Below, piece by piece: positions 1 to 6,732 of a DNA stretch of 22,726 nt. The stretch comes from Sulfurovum sp. (GTDB lineage Bacteria; Campylobacterota; Campylobacteria; Campylobacterales; Sulfurovaceae): positions 1 to 22,726 of the forward strand of contig JAUXGC010000007.1 of the NCBI GenBank assembly GCA_030622375.1, written 5' to 3'. A model generated the notes under the pieces. It saw nothing but the letters and a program-made list of their open reading frames with translations. It did not search any database and was not told where the DNA came from. Positions within the stretch are counted from its first letter, which is position 1; the number at the start of each line of letters is the position of its first letter. Position numbers and translations under genes: made by a program.

Positions 1-760
1 AAATTTTTTTACTTTTTTGAAGCAGGTGAAGCTTCACTGCTTTTTGAAATGATGCAGAGAGATCAGCTCTGTCTTGTTCGTTCATATTCTCTTTTCCTCC
101 ACAAGCTTCTACTTTGAGTCGCACAGCATTTTTCAGCCCAGAGAGCGAAAAGGCTACGAGAGGAGAGTTGCGTAATGGTATAGGAAGAGCAAAACGGTTT
201 TCATCTCCTTTGAGTGCAAGTGCTTCTATAAGTGGTCCCCCTGGGTAACTCAATCCCATCATCTTGGCACATTTATCAAAACTTTCACCTACACTATCGT
301 CCATACTGGTTGCCAGTATTTCCATGTGTTCAAAACTCTCTACTCTTATGACTTGCGTGTGTCCTCCAGAGATAAGAAGTACTAACAGAGGGAAGCATCT
401 CTCTTTCTCAATAAAAAGTGAGTAAATATGCCCTTTAAGGTGATTGACTGCTATGAGAGGGATATCTTGCAGGGTAGCTAGAGTTTTTGCTATAGCAATG
501 CCTTCAAGAAGCGTTACGCCTAGTCCTGGTTGGTTAGTAACAGCTACAGCTTTGAGGGAGTCAAAGTATGGTTTGGTCTCTTCGAGTATCTTTGGAAGTG
601 CCACAGCATGAAGTCGTGATGCAAGCTCAGGAACCACTCCTCCATAACAGGAGTGTTCTGCCTCTTGGGAAATTTTTTTATGATATACGAGATTTTTTGT
701 GGTTATTTCGGTGATGGCAATGGCGCTGTCATCACAACTAGACTCGATGCTTAATATCAT
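1..760 (-). CDS. tsaD: tRNA N6-adenosine threonylcarbamoyltransferase TsaD (3' part off the window)
   Basis: TsaD transfers the threonylcarbamoyl group to A37 of ANN-decoding tRNAs (t6A) in the cytoplasm, working with TsaB and TsaE. The minus-strand frame opens at ATG 760-758 and has no stop before base 1, giving about 253 of the usual 335 or so residues; the C-terminus is outside the window. Visible family marks are the N-terminal [10 protein letters not shown], the metal-binding HLKGH (His107 and His111), SGGHTQ (131-136), the segment around [19 protein letters not shown], and FSFSGLKNAV. A good Shine-Dalgarno (AGAAGAGAT) lies just before the ATG. In related genomes tsaD often lies close to dxr and cdsA; here a toxin-antitoxin pair on the other strand separates it from them. 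The gene looks intact as far as visible. Confidence 0.96.
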   Translation of the reverse strand, partial: MILSIESSCDDSAIAITEITTKNLVYHKKISQEAEHSCYGGVVPELASRLHAVALPKILEETKPYFDSLKAVAVTNQPGLGVTLLEGIAIAKTLATLQDIPLIAVNHLKGHIYSLFIEKERCFPLLVLLISGGHTQVIRVESFEHMEILATSMDDSVGESFDKCAKMMGLSYPGGPLIEALALKGDENRFALPIPLRNSPLVAFSLSGLKNAVRLKVEACGGKENMNEQDRADLSASFQKAVKLHLLQKSKKI

Positions 761-778
761 TATCTCTTCTTTCTAAAA

Positions 779-810
779 AGAATCTATCGTTAAAGATTCT
801 CTAAATTATC
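779..810 (-). promoter_or_regulatory. putative tsaD upstream region: -10-like box and 7-bp inverted repeat
   Basis: On the minus strand a GATAAT hexamer (810-805) is a possible -10 box for tsaD. Just downstream lies an inverted repeat, AGAATCT at 779-785 with AGATTCT at 794-800 (8-nt loop). On the minus strand the repeat is followed by a T-run, so it could be a weak terminator or an operator. Both readings are inference. Confidence 0.3.
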
Positions 811-887
811 TAATAAAAGAACGATACCATATTTCACCTATTATTAGAGGAAATCTTAGATATTGGAAGTCATAAACCATAAAATTA

Positions 888-927
888 TTGACTATAATGG
901 TTAAAATAGCTATAATGGTTAAAATAG
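888..927 (+). promoter_or_regulatory. consensus sigma70 promoter of the TA pair, built on an 18-bp tandem repeat
   Basis: Two perfectly adjacent copies of ctataatggttaaaatag occupy 892-909 and 910-927. TTGACT at 888-893 and the TATAAT of the second copy (911-916) are separated by exactly 17 bases, a near-consensus sigma70 promoter. A Shine-Dalgarno AGAAGGA (934-940) precedes the ATG at 947. Antitoxins of this class usually repress their own promoter, so the tandem unit is also a plausible operator (inference). Confidence 0.7.
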
Positions 928-946
928 ACAAATAGAAGGATGACAT

Positions 947-1213
947 ATGCAATCTATCACAGCCTCAGAAATTAAACAAAATAGCACACTTTTGCAAAAT
1001 GCTTTAAAAGGTGATATGTTAGTAACTAAAAGAGATAAACCTTTTGTGGTTGTTTTAGATTATGATAGATACTTGGAGCTTACTGCACGAAAAACAATAA
1101 CAGATAATTGGATAGAAAAATCATTTGGTATTATGTCTGATGCAGAAGCCAATACTCTTATGGATGATATAGCGAATAGCAGGTTAAACAAAGAGATAGA
1201 CTTATGGTCTTAG
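947..1213 (+). CDS. Phd/YefM-family antitoxin
   Basis: An 88-residue protein with the N-terminal Phd/YefM fold: ITASEIKQN at the start, then a region around VTKRDKPFVVVLDYDRYLEL typical of the DNA-binding domain of these antitoxins. The C-terminal half (about 50-88) is variable and is where such antitoxins bind their toxin. It is expected to neutralise the downstream PIN-domain toxin and to autorepress the operon; this is family knowledge, not seen here. It has a strong Shine-Dalgarno and a near-consensus promoter containing an 18-bp tandem repeat. The last 10 bases overlap the toxin gene, so the two are translationally coupled. A Phd-type antitoxin with a VapC-type toxin is a known mixed pairing. 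Confidence 0.88.
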   Translation: MQSITASEIKQNSTLLQNALKGDMLVTKRDKPFVVVLDYDRYLELTARKTITDNWIEKSFGIMSDAEANTLMDDIANSRLNKEIDLWS

Positions 1214-1587
1214 ATACCGATACGATAAGTTATTATCTTAGGGGTTCCGAGGCTGTAAAAAAACAGTTTATATTGCATCAAAGTGAACTTGCTTCTACGG
1301 CTGTAAATTATGCAGAACTTATCTACGGTTTAAAAAAACGCGATAACAAAAAATATCTCCCCCAAGTAGAACTCATTTTTGAAAATATAAAAGTATATAT
1401 GTTTGACAAAAAGTCAGCTAAATTATTTGGTGCACTGAAAGCAAATATGCAAAAAAAAGGCATAGTAGTTGCAGATATGGATTTGATGATAGCAAGCATA
1501 GCCATAGCAAACGGAGAAACACTCATTTCCAATAATCTTGGGCATTTTTCTAAGGTGGAGTTGTTAGATGTTGTGAGTTGGGTGTAG
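1204..1587 (+). CDS. vapC: VapC-family PIN-domain ribonuclease toxin
   Basis: A 127-residue PIN-domain protein. The acidic metal-binding residues are in place: Asp4 (and Asp6) in LDTDTIS, Glu38 in NYAELIYGL, and Asp91/Asp93 in VADMDLMIAS; Asn110 in ISNNLGHF occupies the usual fourth site. VapC toxins are Mg2+-dependent endoribonucleases that cut tRNA or rRNA; the target of this one cannot be read from sequence. The ATG at 1204 overlaps the end of the antitoxin gene by 10 bases, the usual coupled layout, and the length is normal. It converges on the minus-strand hydrolase gene, with 44 bases between stop codons and no clear terminator there. Confidence 0.93.
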   Translation: MVLDTDTISYYLRGSEAVKKQFILHQSELASTAVNYAELIYGLKKRDNKKYLPQVELIFENIKVYMFDKKSAKLFGALKANMQKKGIVVADMDLMIASIAIANGETLISNNLGHFSKVELLDVVSWV

Positions 1588-1631
1588 TGTACTTAGCTTA
1601 GCGTGTATTTGTGCCATAGAGAAAGTCAATA

Positions 1632-2168
1632 TTAGCCAATCACTAGATTTTCTATAAATTTCCACTTGCCATACCCACTATCTACATTGATATGCCCTGC
1701 ATTTTTTATGATGTGTAGAGGTATATTGTACTTTTTTGATATGGCTTTTGCTTCAGTTATTTCAATGTATGGGTCATTGTCGGAGACAATCATTTCTACT
1801 CTGTCTGCATAGAGTTTTTGTGGCAAAAGGCAAGGGAAAAAAGTTTTGATGGTGTCTTCTTTTGTTGTGAGACTTGGTGGGGAAACCATAAAAAGTCTTT
1901 TGATTTGACCTGTTGTTTCAAATATCTCATCCTGACAGAGCCAAAACCAAAGTGTGTTAGCTAAAGAGTGGCAGACTACGGTGTCTGGCTTAAATTCTTC
2001 AAGTATGATTTTAACTTGTTTTACCCATCTGTTTTTAGAAGGAAAGTGACAGTTGTCTAGCAAGGGGAAAGAGACAGTTCCGTAGTTTTTGGCTATTTTG
2101 GCTGCAAGTTCTGCTTGCCAGTGCGGTTCATCACTTCCGCCCCAACCGTGCAAGATGAGGGTTTTCAT
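1632..2168 (-). CDS. RBBP9/YdeN-family alpha/beta serine hydrolase
   Basis: A 178-residue alpha/beta hydrolase from ATG 2168-2166, beginning MKTLILHGWGG, the usual start of the YdeN/RBBP9 family. The likely triad is Ser68 (in CHSLA), Asp132 (in SDNDP) and His159 (in AGHINVDSGYG); the last motif is a family hallmark. The nucleophile elbow is degenerate: CHSLA replaces the canonical GHSLG. Substrate is unknown. The frame stays open upstream to 2225, adding 19 residues, but those are read out of a REP-like hairpin element and are not family-like, so the internal ATG was chosen. No good Shine-Dalgarno precedes it (only GGA followed by six T), perhaps because the element inserted there. It lies downstream of dxr on the same strand. 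Confidence 0.86.
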   Translation of the reverse strand: MKTLILHGWGGSDEPHWQAELAAKIAKNYGTVSFPLLDNCHFPSKNRWVKQVKIILEEFKPDTVVCHSLANTLWFWLCQDEIFETTGQIKRLFMVSPPSLTTKEDTIKTFFPCLLPQKLYADRVEMIVSDNDPYIEITEAKAISKKYNIPLHIIKNAGHINVDSGYGKWKFIENLVIG

Positions 2169-2179
2169 TGAAAAAATCC

Positions 2180-2250
2180 GTAGGGGGCGATTGCCATCGC
2201 ACCAATATAAATATGTATCAGACAATGGTGCGATGGCAATCGCCCCCTAC
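2180..2250. repeat. REP-like inverted hairpin pair, element 1
   Basis: Two head-to-head copies of a GTAG-footed hairpin. Left: GTAG 2180-2183, stem GGGGCGAT (2184-2191), loop TGCC, ATCGCACC (2196-2203), with one mismatch in the stem. Right is its exact inverse, 2227-2250, ending in CTAC. The spacer is 23 bases (2204-2226). Including flanking bases the two halves form a perfect 27-bp inverted repeat (2178-2204 with 2226-2252). The right end touches the dxr stop codon (2253-2255). Read on the minus strand, the large hairpin is followed by ATTTTTT (2177-2171), so it could act as an intrinsic terminator behind dxr. Confidence 0.88.
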
Positions 2251-2252
2251 GG

Positions 2253-3326
2253 TTAAGATACATAGGCTCTCACCTCTTTATCTATCTGGACAATCTCATC
2301 TATACTACCTGCTTTAAAGTTTTCAAATTTTTTATAGGCATTTAGCACCATCTCACTCATACCAAAAAATGAACACCTCTCTTCTTGAAAGGCTTTTATG
2401 GCTTCTTCATTTGCCGCATTTACTACAACACCCAAGTGAGGATTGTTTAAGATATGTTCTTTGATTTGCCAAATAGGGTAGCGACTCTCTTCTATAGGTA
2501 GAAACTCTACTGCTCCCATAGAGAGTAAATCTACATTTGGCAAGATAGCCTCTTCTATCTCTCCTCTAAGCGCAAAGGCAATAGGCAGTTTCATGTCAAC
2601 ACCTGCAAAATGTGCAGTGGTAGAACCATCTTTGAACTCTACAAGGGCATGTATGATAGATTTCTTTTCTATGACTGCATCGATGCTACTCGTGTTAAAA
2701 AGCCATTTAGCTTCCAGAAGTTCAAAGAGCTTGTTGGTCATAGTAGCAGAGTCTATGGTGATTTTGTTTCCCATAGCCCAGTTGGGGTGTTTGAGTGCAT
2801 CACTGAAAGTAGCATTTTTCATTTTGTCTAGTTTCCAGTCTCTAAAAGCACCTCCACTTGCAGTGATATAGAGTTTAGAGATAGGACGTTCATTCATTAA
2901 ATACCACAGACCAAAATGTTCAGAGTCTATAGGGGTAATGAGTGACATATCTATGAATTCACCTGCAACTACAAGTGATTCTTTGTTTGCGAGTGCAACT
3001 CTCTTGCCAAGGCTTGTTGCTTTAAGGGTAGGAGCAAGACCAGCGTACCCTACGAGAGCATTGACTATGGTGTCACTTTTAGATTCCTCTATGAGTTGCA
3101 AAATACCTTCACTACCACAGAGTACATTTGGGTGATTTATTCTCTCTTTGTCAGCCTTATTGGCTATAGCTACAACTTTAGGTTGATGCTCTTTTATTTG
3201 GGCATTTAGAAGATCTATATTATTGCCTGCTATAAGAGCTTCTATGGCAATGTTATATCGTTTGGCGATTATGAGGGTATTGACCCCTATGGATCCTGTA
3301 GAACCTAGTAGTACAATACTGGACAT
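2253..3326 (-). CDS. dxr: 1-deoxy-D-xylulose 5-phosphate reductoisomerase
   Basis: This enzyme makes 2-C-methyl-D-erythritol 4-phosphate from DXP with NADPH, the committed step of the MEP isoprenoid pathway. The 357-residue protein has the N-terminal NADPH-binding GSTGSIG (8-14), NKESL (114-118), metal ligands Asp134 and Glu136 in PIDSEH, the substrate-loop SGGAFR (157-162) and a second acidic site in KLFELLEAKWLF. Length is slightly short of the enterobacterial enzyme but normal for this phylum. The ATG at 3326 lies 3 bases after the cdsA stop codon with no strong Shine-Dalgarno, so translation is probably coupled to cdsA. Its stop codon directly abuts REP-like element 1. Confidence 0.97.
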   Translation of the reverse strand: MSSIVLLGSTGSIGVNTLIIAKRYNIAIEALIAGNNIDLLNAQIKEHQPKVVAIANKADKERINHPNVLCGSEGILQLIEESKSDTIVNALVGYAGLAPTLKATSLGKRVALANKESLVVAGEFIDMSLITPIDSEHFGLWYLMNERPISKLYITASGGAFRDWKLDKMKNATFSDALKHPNWAMGNKITIDSATMTNKLFELLEAKWLFNTSSIDAVIEKKSIIHALVEFKDGSTTAHFAGVDMKLPIAFALRGEIEEAILPNVDLLSMGAVEFLPIEESRYPIWQIKEHILNNPHLGVVVNAANEEAIKAFQEERCSFFGMSEMVLNAYKKFENFKAGSIDEIVQIDKEVRAYVS

Positions 3327-3329
3327 AGA

Positions 3330-4088
3330 TTAAATCAGTGCTCTTAAGGCAAGAACCATTATGATGGCACCAAAAAGATAGCCATCTATTCTATCTAGTA
3401 TCCCTCCGTGACCAGGAAGTAAATTGCCAGAGTCTTTTACGCCTGCTTCACGCTTAAGATAAGACTCAAAAAGGTCTCCAAAAACTGAAGCCATGGCTGT
3501 CACAAGCGTTACGATAAAAGCAATCCAAAAATCAACAATATAAAGCCCTGCAAAACTACCACCTACTGTAGCGAGAATAATGCCACCGAATACACCCTCA
3601 AGTGTTTTGTTTGGTGAAGTATTTGAAAACTTGGTTTTACCTATAGCTTTGCCAGTAAAAAAAGCACCTACATCAGTAAGAGCTACAGTGACAAGTAGCC
3701 AAAACATTGAGGCAATTCCAAAATCTTTATAGAGAATAAGAAAAAATAGTATCCCGCTCACTGGGTATAAAAAAGGAAGTAGTAGTCTTTTTTCAAAATT
3801 ATGAAAATAGGCAAGTGAACCTGCAAATATTATAGCTATAAGAAAGAACAAATCATCAGGGTTTGGATAAAAATATGCAACTACCCATAGCAGTGCCGCC
3901 CAGAAATATGCAGATGGTGATACAAGTTTAAAAAGTTTCATAGCTTCATAAAAAGCAAACATATAAATGACACCCAAAAATACCCACATAACAAAAAAAC
4001 TATCAATCCAGCCAATAAGTCCTACAAGAGCTAAAAGCCCAATACCTGTAAGCCATCGTTCATAATGGTTTGTAAATATTTTTGTCAT
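3330..4088 (-). CDS. cdsA: phosphatidate cytidylyltransferase
   Basis: CdsA makes CDP-diacylglycerol from phosphatidate and CTP in the inner membrane, the branch point to all bacterial phospholipids. The 252-residue protein is almost wholly hydrophobic, with about seven to eight membrane segments. Near the C-terminus (about 218-236) it carries the family signature, here [19 protein letters not shown], including the aspartates of the catalytic site. It is the first gene of a cdsA-dxr run. A Shine-Dalgarno (GTAGGAA) precedes the ATG, and an extended -10 box (TGG plus TATAAT at 4124-4119) lies about 30 bases upstream. Confidence 0.96.
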   Translation of the reverse strand: MTKIFTNHYERWLTGIGLLALVGLIGWIDSFFVMWVFLGVIYMFAFYEAMKLFKLVSPSAYFWAALLWVVAYFYPNPDDLFFLIAIIFAGSLAYFHNFEKRLLLPFLYPVSGILFFLILYKDFGIASMFWLLVTVALTDVGAFFTGKAIGKTKFSNTSPNKTLEGVFGGIILATVGGSFAGLYIVDFWIAFIVTLVTAMASVFGDLFESYLKREAGVKDSGNLLPGHGGILDRIDGYLFGAIIMVLALRALI

Positions 4089-4118
4089 AATAATTTCCTA
4101 CTTGATTTTATAAAAAAG

Positions 4119-4169
4119 ATTATACCACGCTTTGCGTTATACTTCGGTTTTAGATGCTTTTGATATAAT
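4119..4169. promoter_or_regulatory. divergent promoters of cdsA (-) and the multihaem cytochrome (+)
   Basis: Minus strand: TATAAT at 4124-4119 preceded by TGG, an extended -10 box for cdsA. Plus strand: TATAAT at 4164-4169 preceded by TGA, a -10 box for the cytochrome gene. Neither has a convincing -35 hexamer, as is usual in Campylobacterota. A small inverted repeat, ACGC TTT GCGT (4127-4137), lies between the two boxes and could be an operator (inference). Confidence 0.55.
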
Positions 4170-4200
4170 TAATAATAGTTTAAAATAATAAAGAGGTATT

Positions 4201-6567
4201 ATGTATAAATTACTATTTCTAGGACTACTTTTACCATTTTTACTGCAAGCTAATACTAATAATGGTTGCCTCTCTTGCCATAAAGGTATTGAAGATATAC
4301 GAGACCCTAATTCTAAAATGATGAAAGAGATTTTTAAGGTAGCAGACAAAGCAGGTGAGACAGATAATGATTGTATTGTCTGTCATGGTGGTAACCCACA
4401 AGCAACCCAAAAAGAAGAAGCGCATAATGGAACTTTGGAGTATTTTAAAACAAACAAAGGACCCAAAGCATTTTACCCTGCACCTGGAAGCCCTTGGATA
4501 AATGAGCATACATGTGGCATGTGTCACCCCAAACAGATAGAGTCTCAGTGGAATAATCTTATGGCTACAGAAGCAGGCAAGATACATGGTGCACTTTGGG
4601 GATTTGGTGCGAAAGATGGATATGACCATAATCATAGTAACTTTGGAAACAGAGATATTCATCAACGCATAGGAACAGAAACTTATGATAAATATATGAA
4701 AGAGTTAAGAATTAAAGAGCCTCAAGGTTTTCCAGAGGTCATGCATGAACTACCACCTGCACCAACAGCAGAAGAGATAGAGAAAGACCCAACCCTCTCT
4801 GTTTATACTTATCTTCGCCAAGAGTGTTTGCGTTGTCATACTACAGGGAAAGGACGTAAAAGACGTGGCGACTTTAGAGGTATCGGTTGCTCTTCTTGTC
4901 ATATCCCTTACTCAAATGAGGGCTATTATGAGGGTGGAGATAACAATATCTCTAAAGAGCAGGGGCATCTACTTGTGCACTCCATACAGTCTTCACGTAA
5001 AGTCAAAGTGCAAGTGCACGACAATAACTATTCGGGTATCCCTGTAGAGACTTGTACAACATGTCATAACCGTGGGAAACGTATAGGTGTTTCATATCAG
5101 GGGCTTATGGAGACAGAGTATCAGTCTCCTTATGATAGTGAAGGTAATGGGCAACCAAAACTTCATACTAAGCGTTATATGCACTTGCAAGAGGATATCC
5201 ATTACTCTAAAGGGATGCTTTGTCAAGATTGTCATACCTCTATAGACCATCATGGGGATGGCTTTAATGTGGGAGCGAACTTGGGTGCTGTAGAGATAGA
5301 GTGTCAAGATTGTCATGGTACAACAGACAAATACCCTTGGGAGCTACCTTTGGGCTACAGTGATGAGTTTAAGACAGAGCCAAAAACTGGTAAAGCAAGA
5401 GGCACGACTAAAACTTTGGCGGAGTATTTGAAACAAGGAAGCATCCCTAAAGATAAAGGTGATGGATTTTTACTCTCTGCAAGAGGTAACCCTCTAACTA
5501 AAGCAGTGCGAAAAGGAGACAAGGTCATTATGCATCTTGCTTCGGGTAAAGATATCATACTTAAGCCTCTTAAAACACTCAAAAAAGAAGGAAAAATTTC
5601 CCAAGAGGGATTGGTGGCGATGGATCAGATTAAAGCCCATACCGAAAAACTGGAGTGTTATACTTGCCATGCTTCATGGGCACCACAGTGTTACGGATGT
5701 CATGTCAAGATAGACTACTCAGATGGGAAACAGAACCCAGATTATCTTGCTGCTTCTAAATCACACCATAATGGTGTAACGGGTGAGGTAGATAGTCTGA
5801 AAGATTTTTTAGTTGATGGACAAGTAACAGAAACACGCTCTTATTTGCGATGGGAAAACCCTGCTTTGGCACAAAATGGTGAAGGGCGTATCTCTCCAGT
5901 CATTCCTGGATGTCAAGTAATCTTAACAGTCATAGGTAAAGATGGAAAAGCAAAACTTCAAAATCATATTTTTAAAATTCCTAACGCAGAAGGAAGAGGG
6001 GAAGAAGGGGTTAACTCCATTGTCATGTCTCCAGTGAATCCTCATACTATTACTAAAAAAGGTAGGACATGTAGTTCCTGTCATGACAGTGCAAAAGCAT
6101 TAGGCTATGGCATAGAAGGGGGTAAATATTTTGCTGATCAAAGCAAAACAACAATTGTTGATTTGATGAGCGCAGACAGAAAAGTATTGCCACATAAAGT
6201 AGATGAACAGATGCCTGCCATTCCAAATCTTAAAGATGACCTCTCTAGGTTTGTAGATGAAAATGGTACACAACTCCAAACAGTAGGAAACCACTGGAAG
6301 CTTTCACAAGCACTAGACAATGAAACCAGAGCTAAGATGGACAGAAGAGGGGTATGTATGAGTTGTCATAAAGAGATGCCAAGTGAAGATTTGGCTGTAT
6401 CTTTGCTTGTGCATACAGCTAAATTTGCAGGTGTTAAGATAGATAATGATATGCACCATACGCTTATCAATAAGTCTTTGTTGATGACTGCTTGGGTGCA
6501 GGTATTGGGTGGATTGTTCTTTGGGCTTGGGTTGATGTATTGGTTTTTGCGTCGCAAGAAAAAGTAA
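4201..6567 (+). CDS. membrane-anchored dodecahaem c-type cytochrome
   Basis: A 788-residue exported cytochrome with twelve CXXCH haem-binding motifs, whose first Cys lies at about 23, 58, 105, 209, 230, 285, 341, 368, 486, 497, 624 and 719. An N-terminal signal peptide (hydrophobic 3-15) is followed almost at once by the first haem motif. A single C-terminal membrane helix (about 762-784) ends in RRKKK, so the haem domain should face the periplasm on a membrane anchor. No CXXCK or CX15CH motif was seen, which argues against Otr-like and MccA-like enzymes. The 117-residue haem-free stretch between motifs 8 and 9 and the 126-residue one between 10 and 11 could be insert domains. Substrate is unknown; a respiratory electron-transfer or reductase role is inferred. 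Shine-Dalgarno AAGAGG lies 4 bases before the ATG. It is not in an operon with redox partners here. Confidence 0.92.
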   Translation: MYKLLFLGLLLPFLLQANTNNGCLSCHKGIEDIRDPNSKMMKEIFKVADKAGETDNDCIVCHGGNPQATQKEEAHNGTLEYFKTNKGPKAFYPAPGSPWINEHTCGMCHPKQIESQWNNLMATEAGKIHGALWGFGAKDGYDHNHSNFGNRDIHQRIGTETYDKYMKELRIKEPQGFPEVMHELPPAPTAEEIEKDPTLSVYTYLRQECLRCHTTGKGRKRRGDFRGIGCSSCHIPYSNEGYYEGGDNNISKEQGHLLVHSIQSSRKVKVQVHDNNYSGIPVETCTTCHNRGKRIGVSYQGLMETEYQSPYDSEGNGQPKLHTKRYMHLQEDIHYSKGMLCQDCHTSIDHHGDGFNVGANLGAVEIECQDCHGTTDKYPWELPLGYSDEFKTEPKTGKARGTTKTLAEYLKQGSIPKDKGDGFLLSARGNPLTKAVRKGDKVIMHLASGKDIILKPLKTLKKEGKISQEGLVAMDQIKAHTEKLECYTCHASWAPQCYGCHVKIDYSDGKQNPDYLAASKSHHNGVTGEVDSLKDFLVDGQVTETRSYLRWENPALAQNGEGRISPVIPGCQVILTVIGKDGKAKLQNHIFKIPNAEGRGEEGVNSIVMSPVNPHTITKKGRTCSSCHDSAKALGYGIEGGKYFADQSKTTIVDLMSADRKVLPHKVDEQMPAIPNLKDDLSRFVDENGTQLQTVGNHWKLSQALDNETRAKMDRRGVCMSCHKEMPSEDLAVSLLVHTAKFAGVKIDNDMHHTLINKSLLMTAWVQVLGGLFFGLGLMYWFLRRKKK

Positions 6568-6610
6568 GTGTTTAATTTTCCTTTTATTTTCATTGAGGCG
6601 TTGTTTCTCT

Positions 6611-6634
6611 CTTCATTTTTTAGAAAAAACGAAG
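6611..6634. terminator. AT-rich palindrome between convergent genes (bidirectional terminator candidate)
   Basis: CTTC (6611-6614) and TTTTTT (6616-6621) pair with AAAAAA (6624-6629) and GAAG (6631-6634), with a single A/C mismatch. It lies 44 bases after the cytochrome stop codon and also downstream of rqcH on the other strand, so it could end transcripts from both sides. The stem is AT-rich, hence the modest confidence. Confidence 0.45.
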
Positions 6635-6635
6635 C

Positions 6636-6689
6636 AAAAAATCGTCGTGGCTCTCGAATTGCTTTGCTTTCAAGGGCGTTCACCACGAC
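6636..6689 (-). terminator. candidate rqcH terminator hairpin
   Basis: On the minus strand, GTCGTGG (6689-6683) pairs with CCACGAC (6650-6644), followed by GATTTTTT. An inner helix CTTGAA with TTCGAG (one wobble) can stack inside. It begins 44 bases past the rqcH stop codon. The loop is large, so the call is tentative; a decayed repeat is the alternative. Confidence 0.4.
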
Positions 6690-6732
6690 AAGGCACACTT
6701 TGTGTGATTTAACGGGAAGAGCAAAAACAAGA

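Noticed and set aside
892..927. CRISPR-like repeat
   Set aside because: Only two adjacent 18-bp copies without spacers; it is a promoter-region tandem duplication.
2169..2225. Longer N-terminus for the hydrolase
   Set aside because: The extra 19 residues come from a REP-like hairpin and do not fit the family, which begins at the MKTLILHGWGG position.
4201..6567. Identification of the cytochrome as MccA sulfite reductase, Otr or hydroxylamine oxidoreductase
   Set aside because: No CX15CH or CXXCK motif, twelve rather than eight haems, and a C-terminal anchor; none of these families fits.
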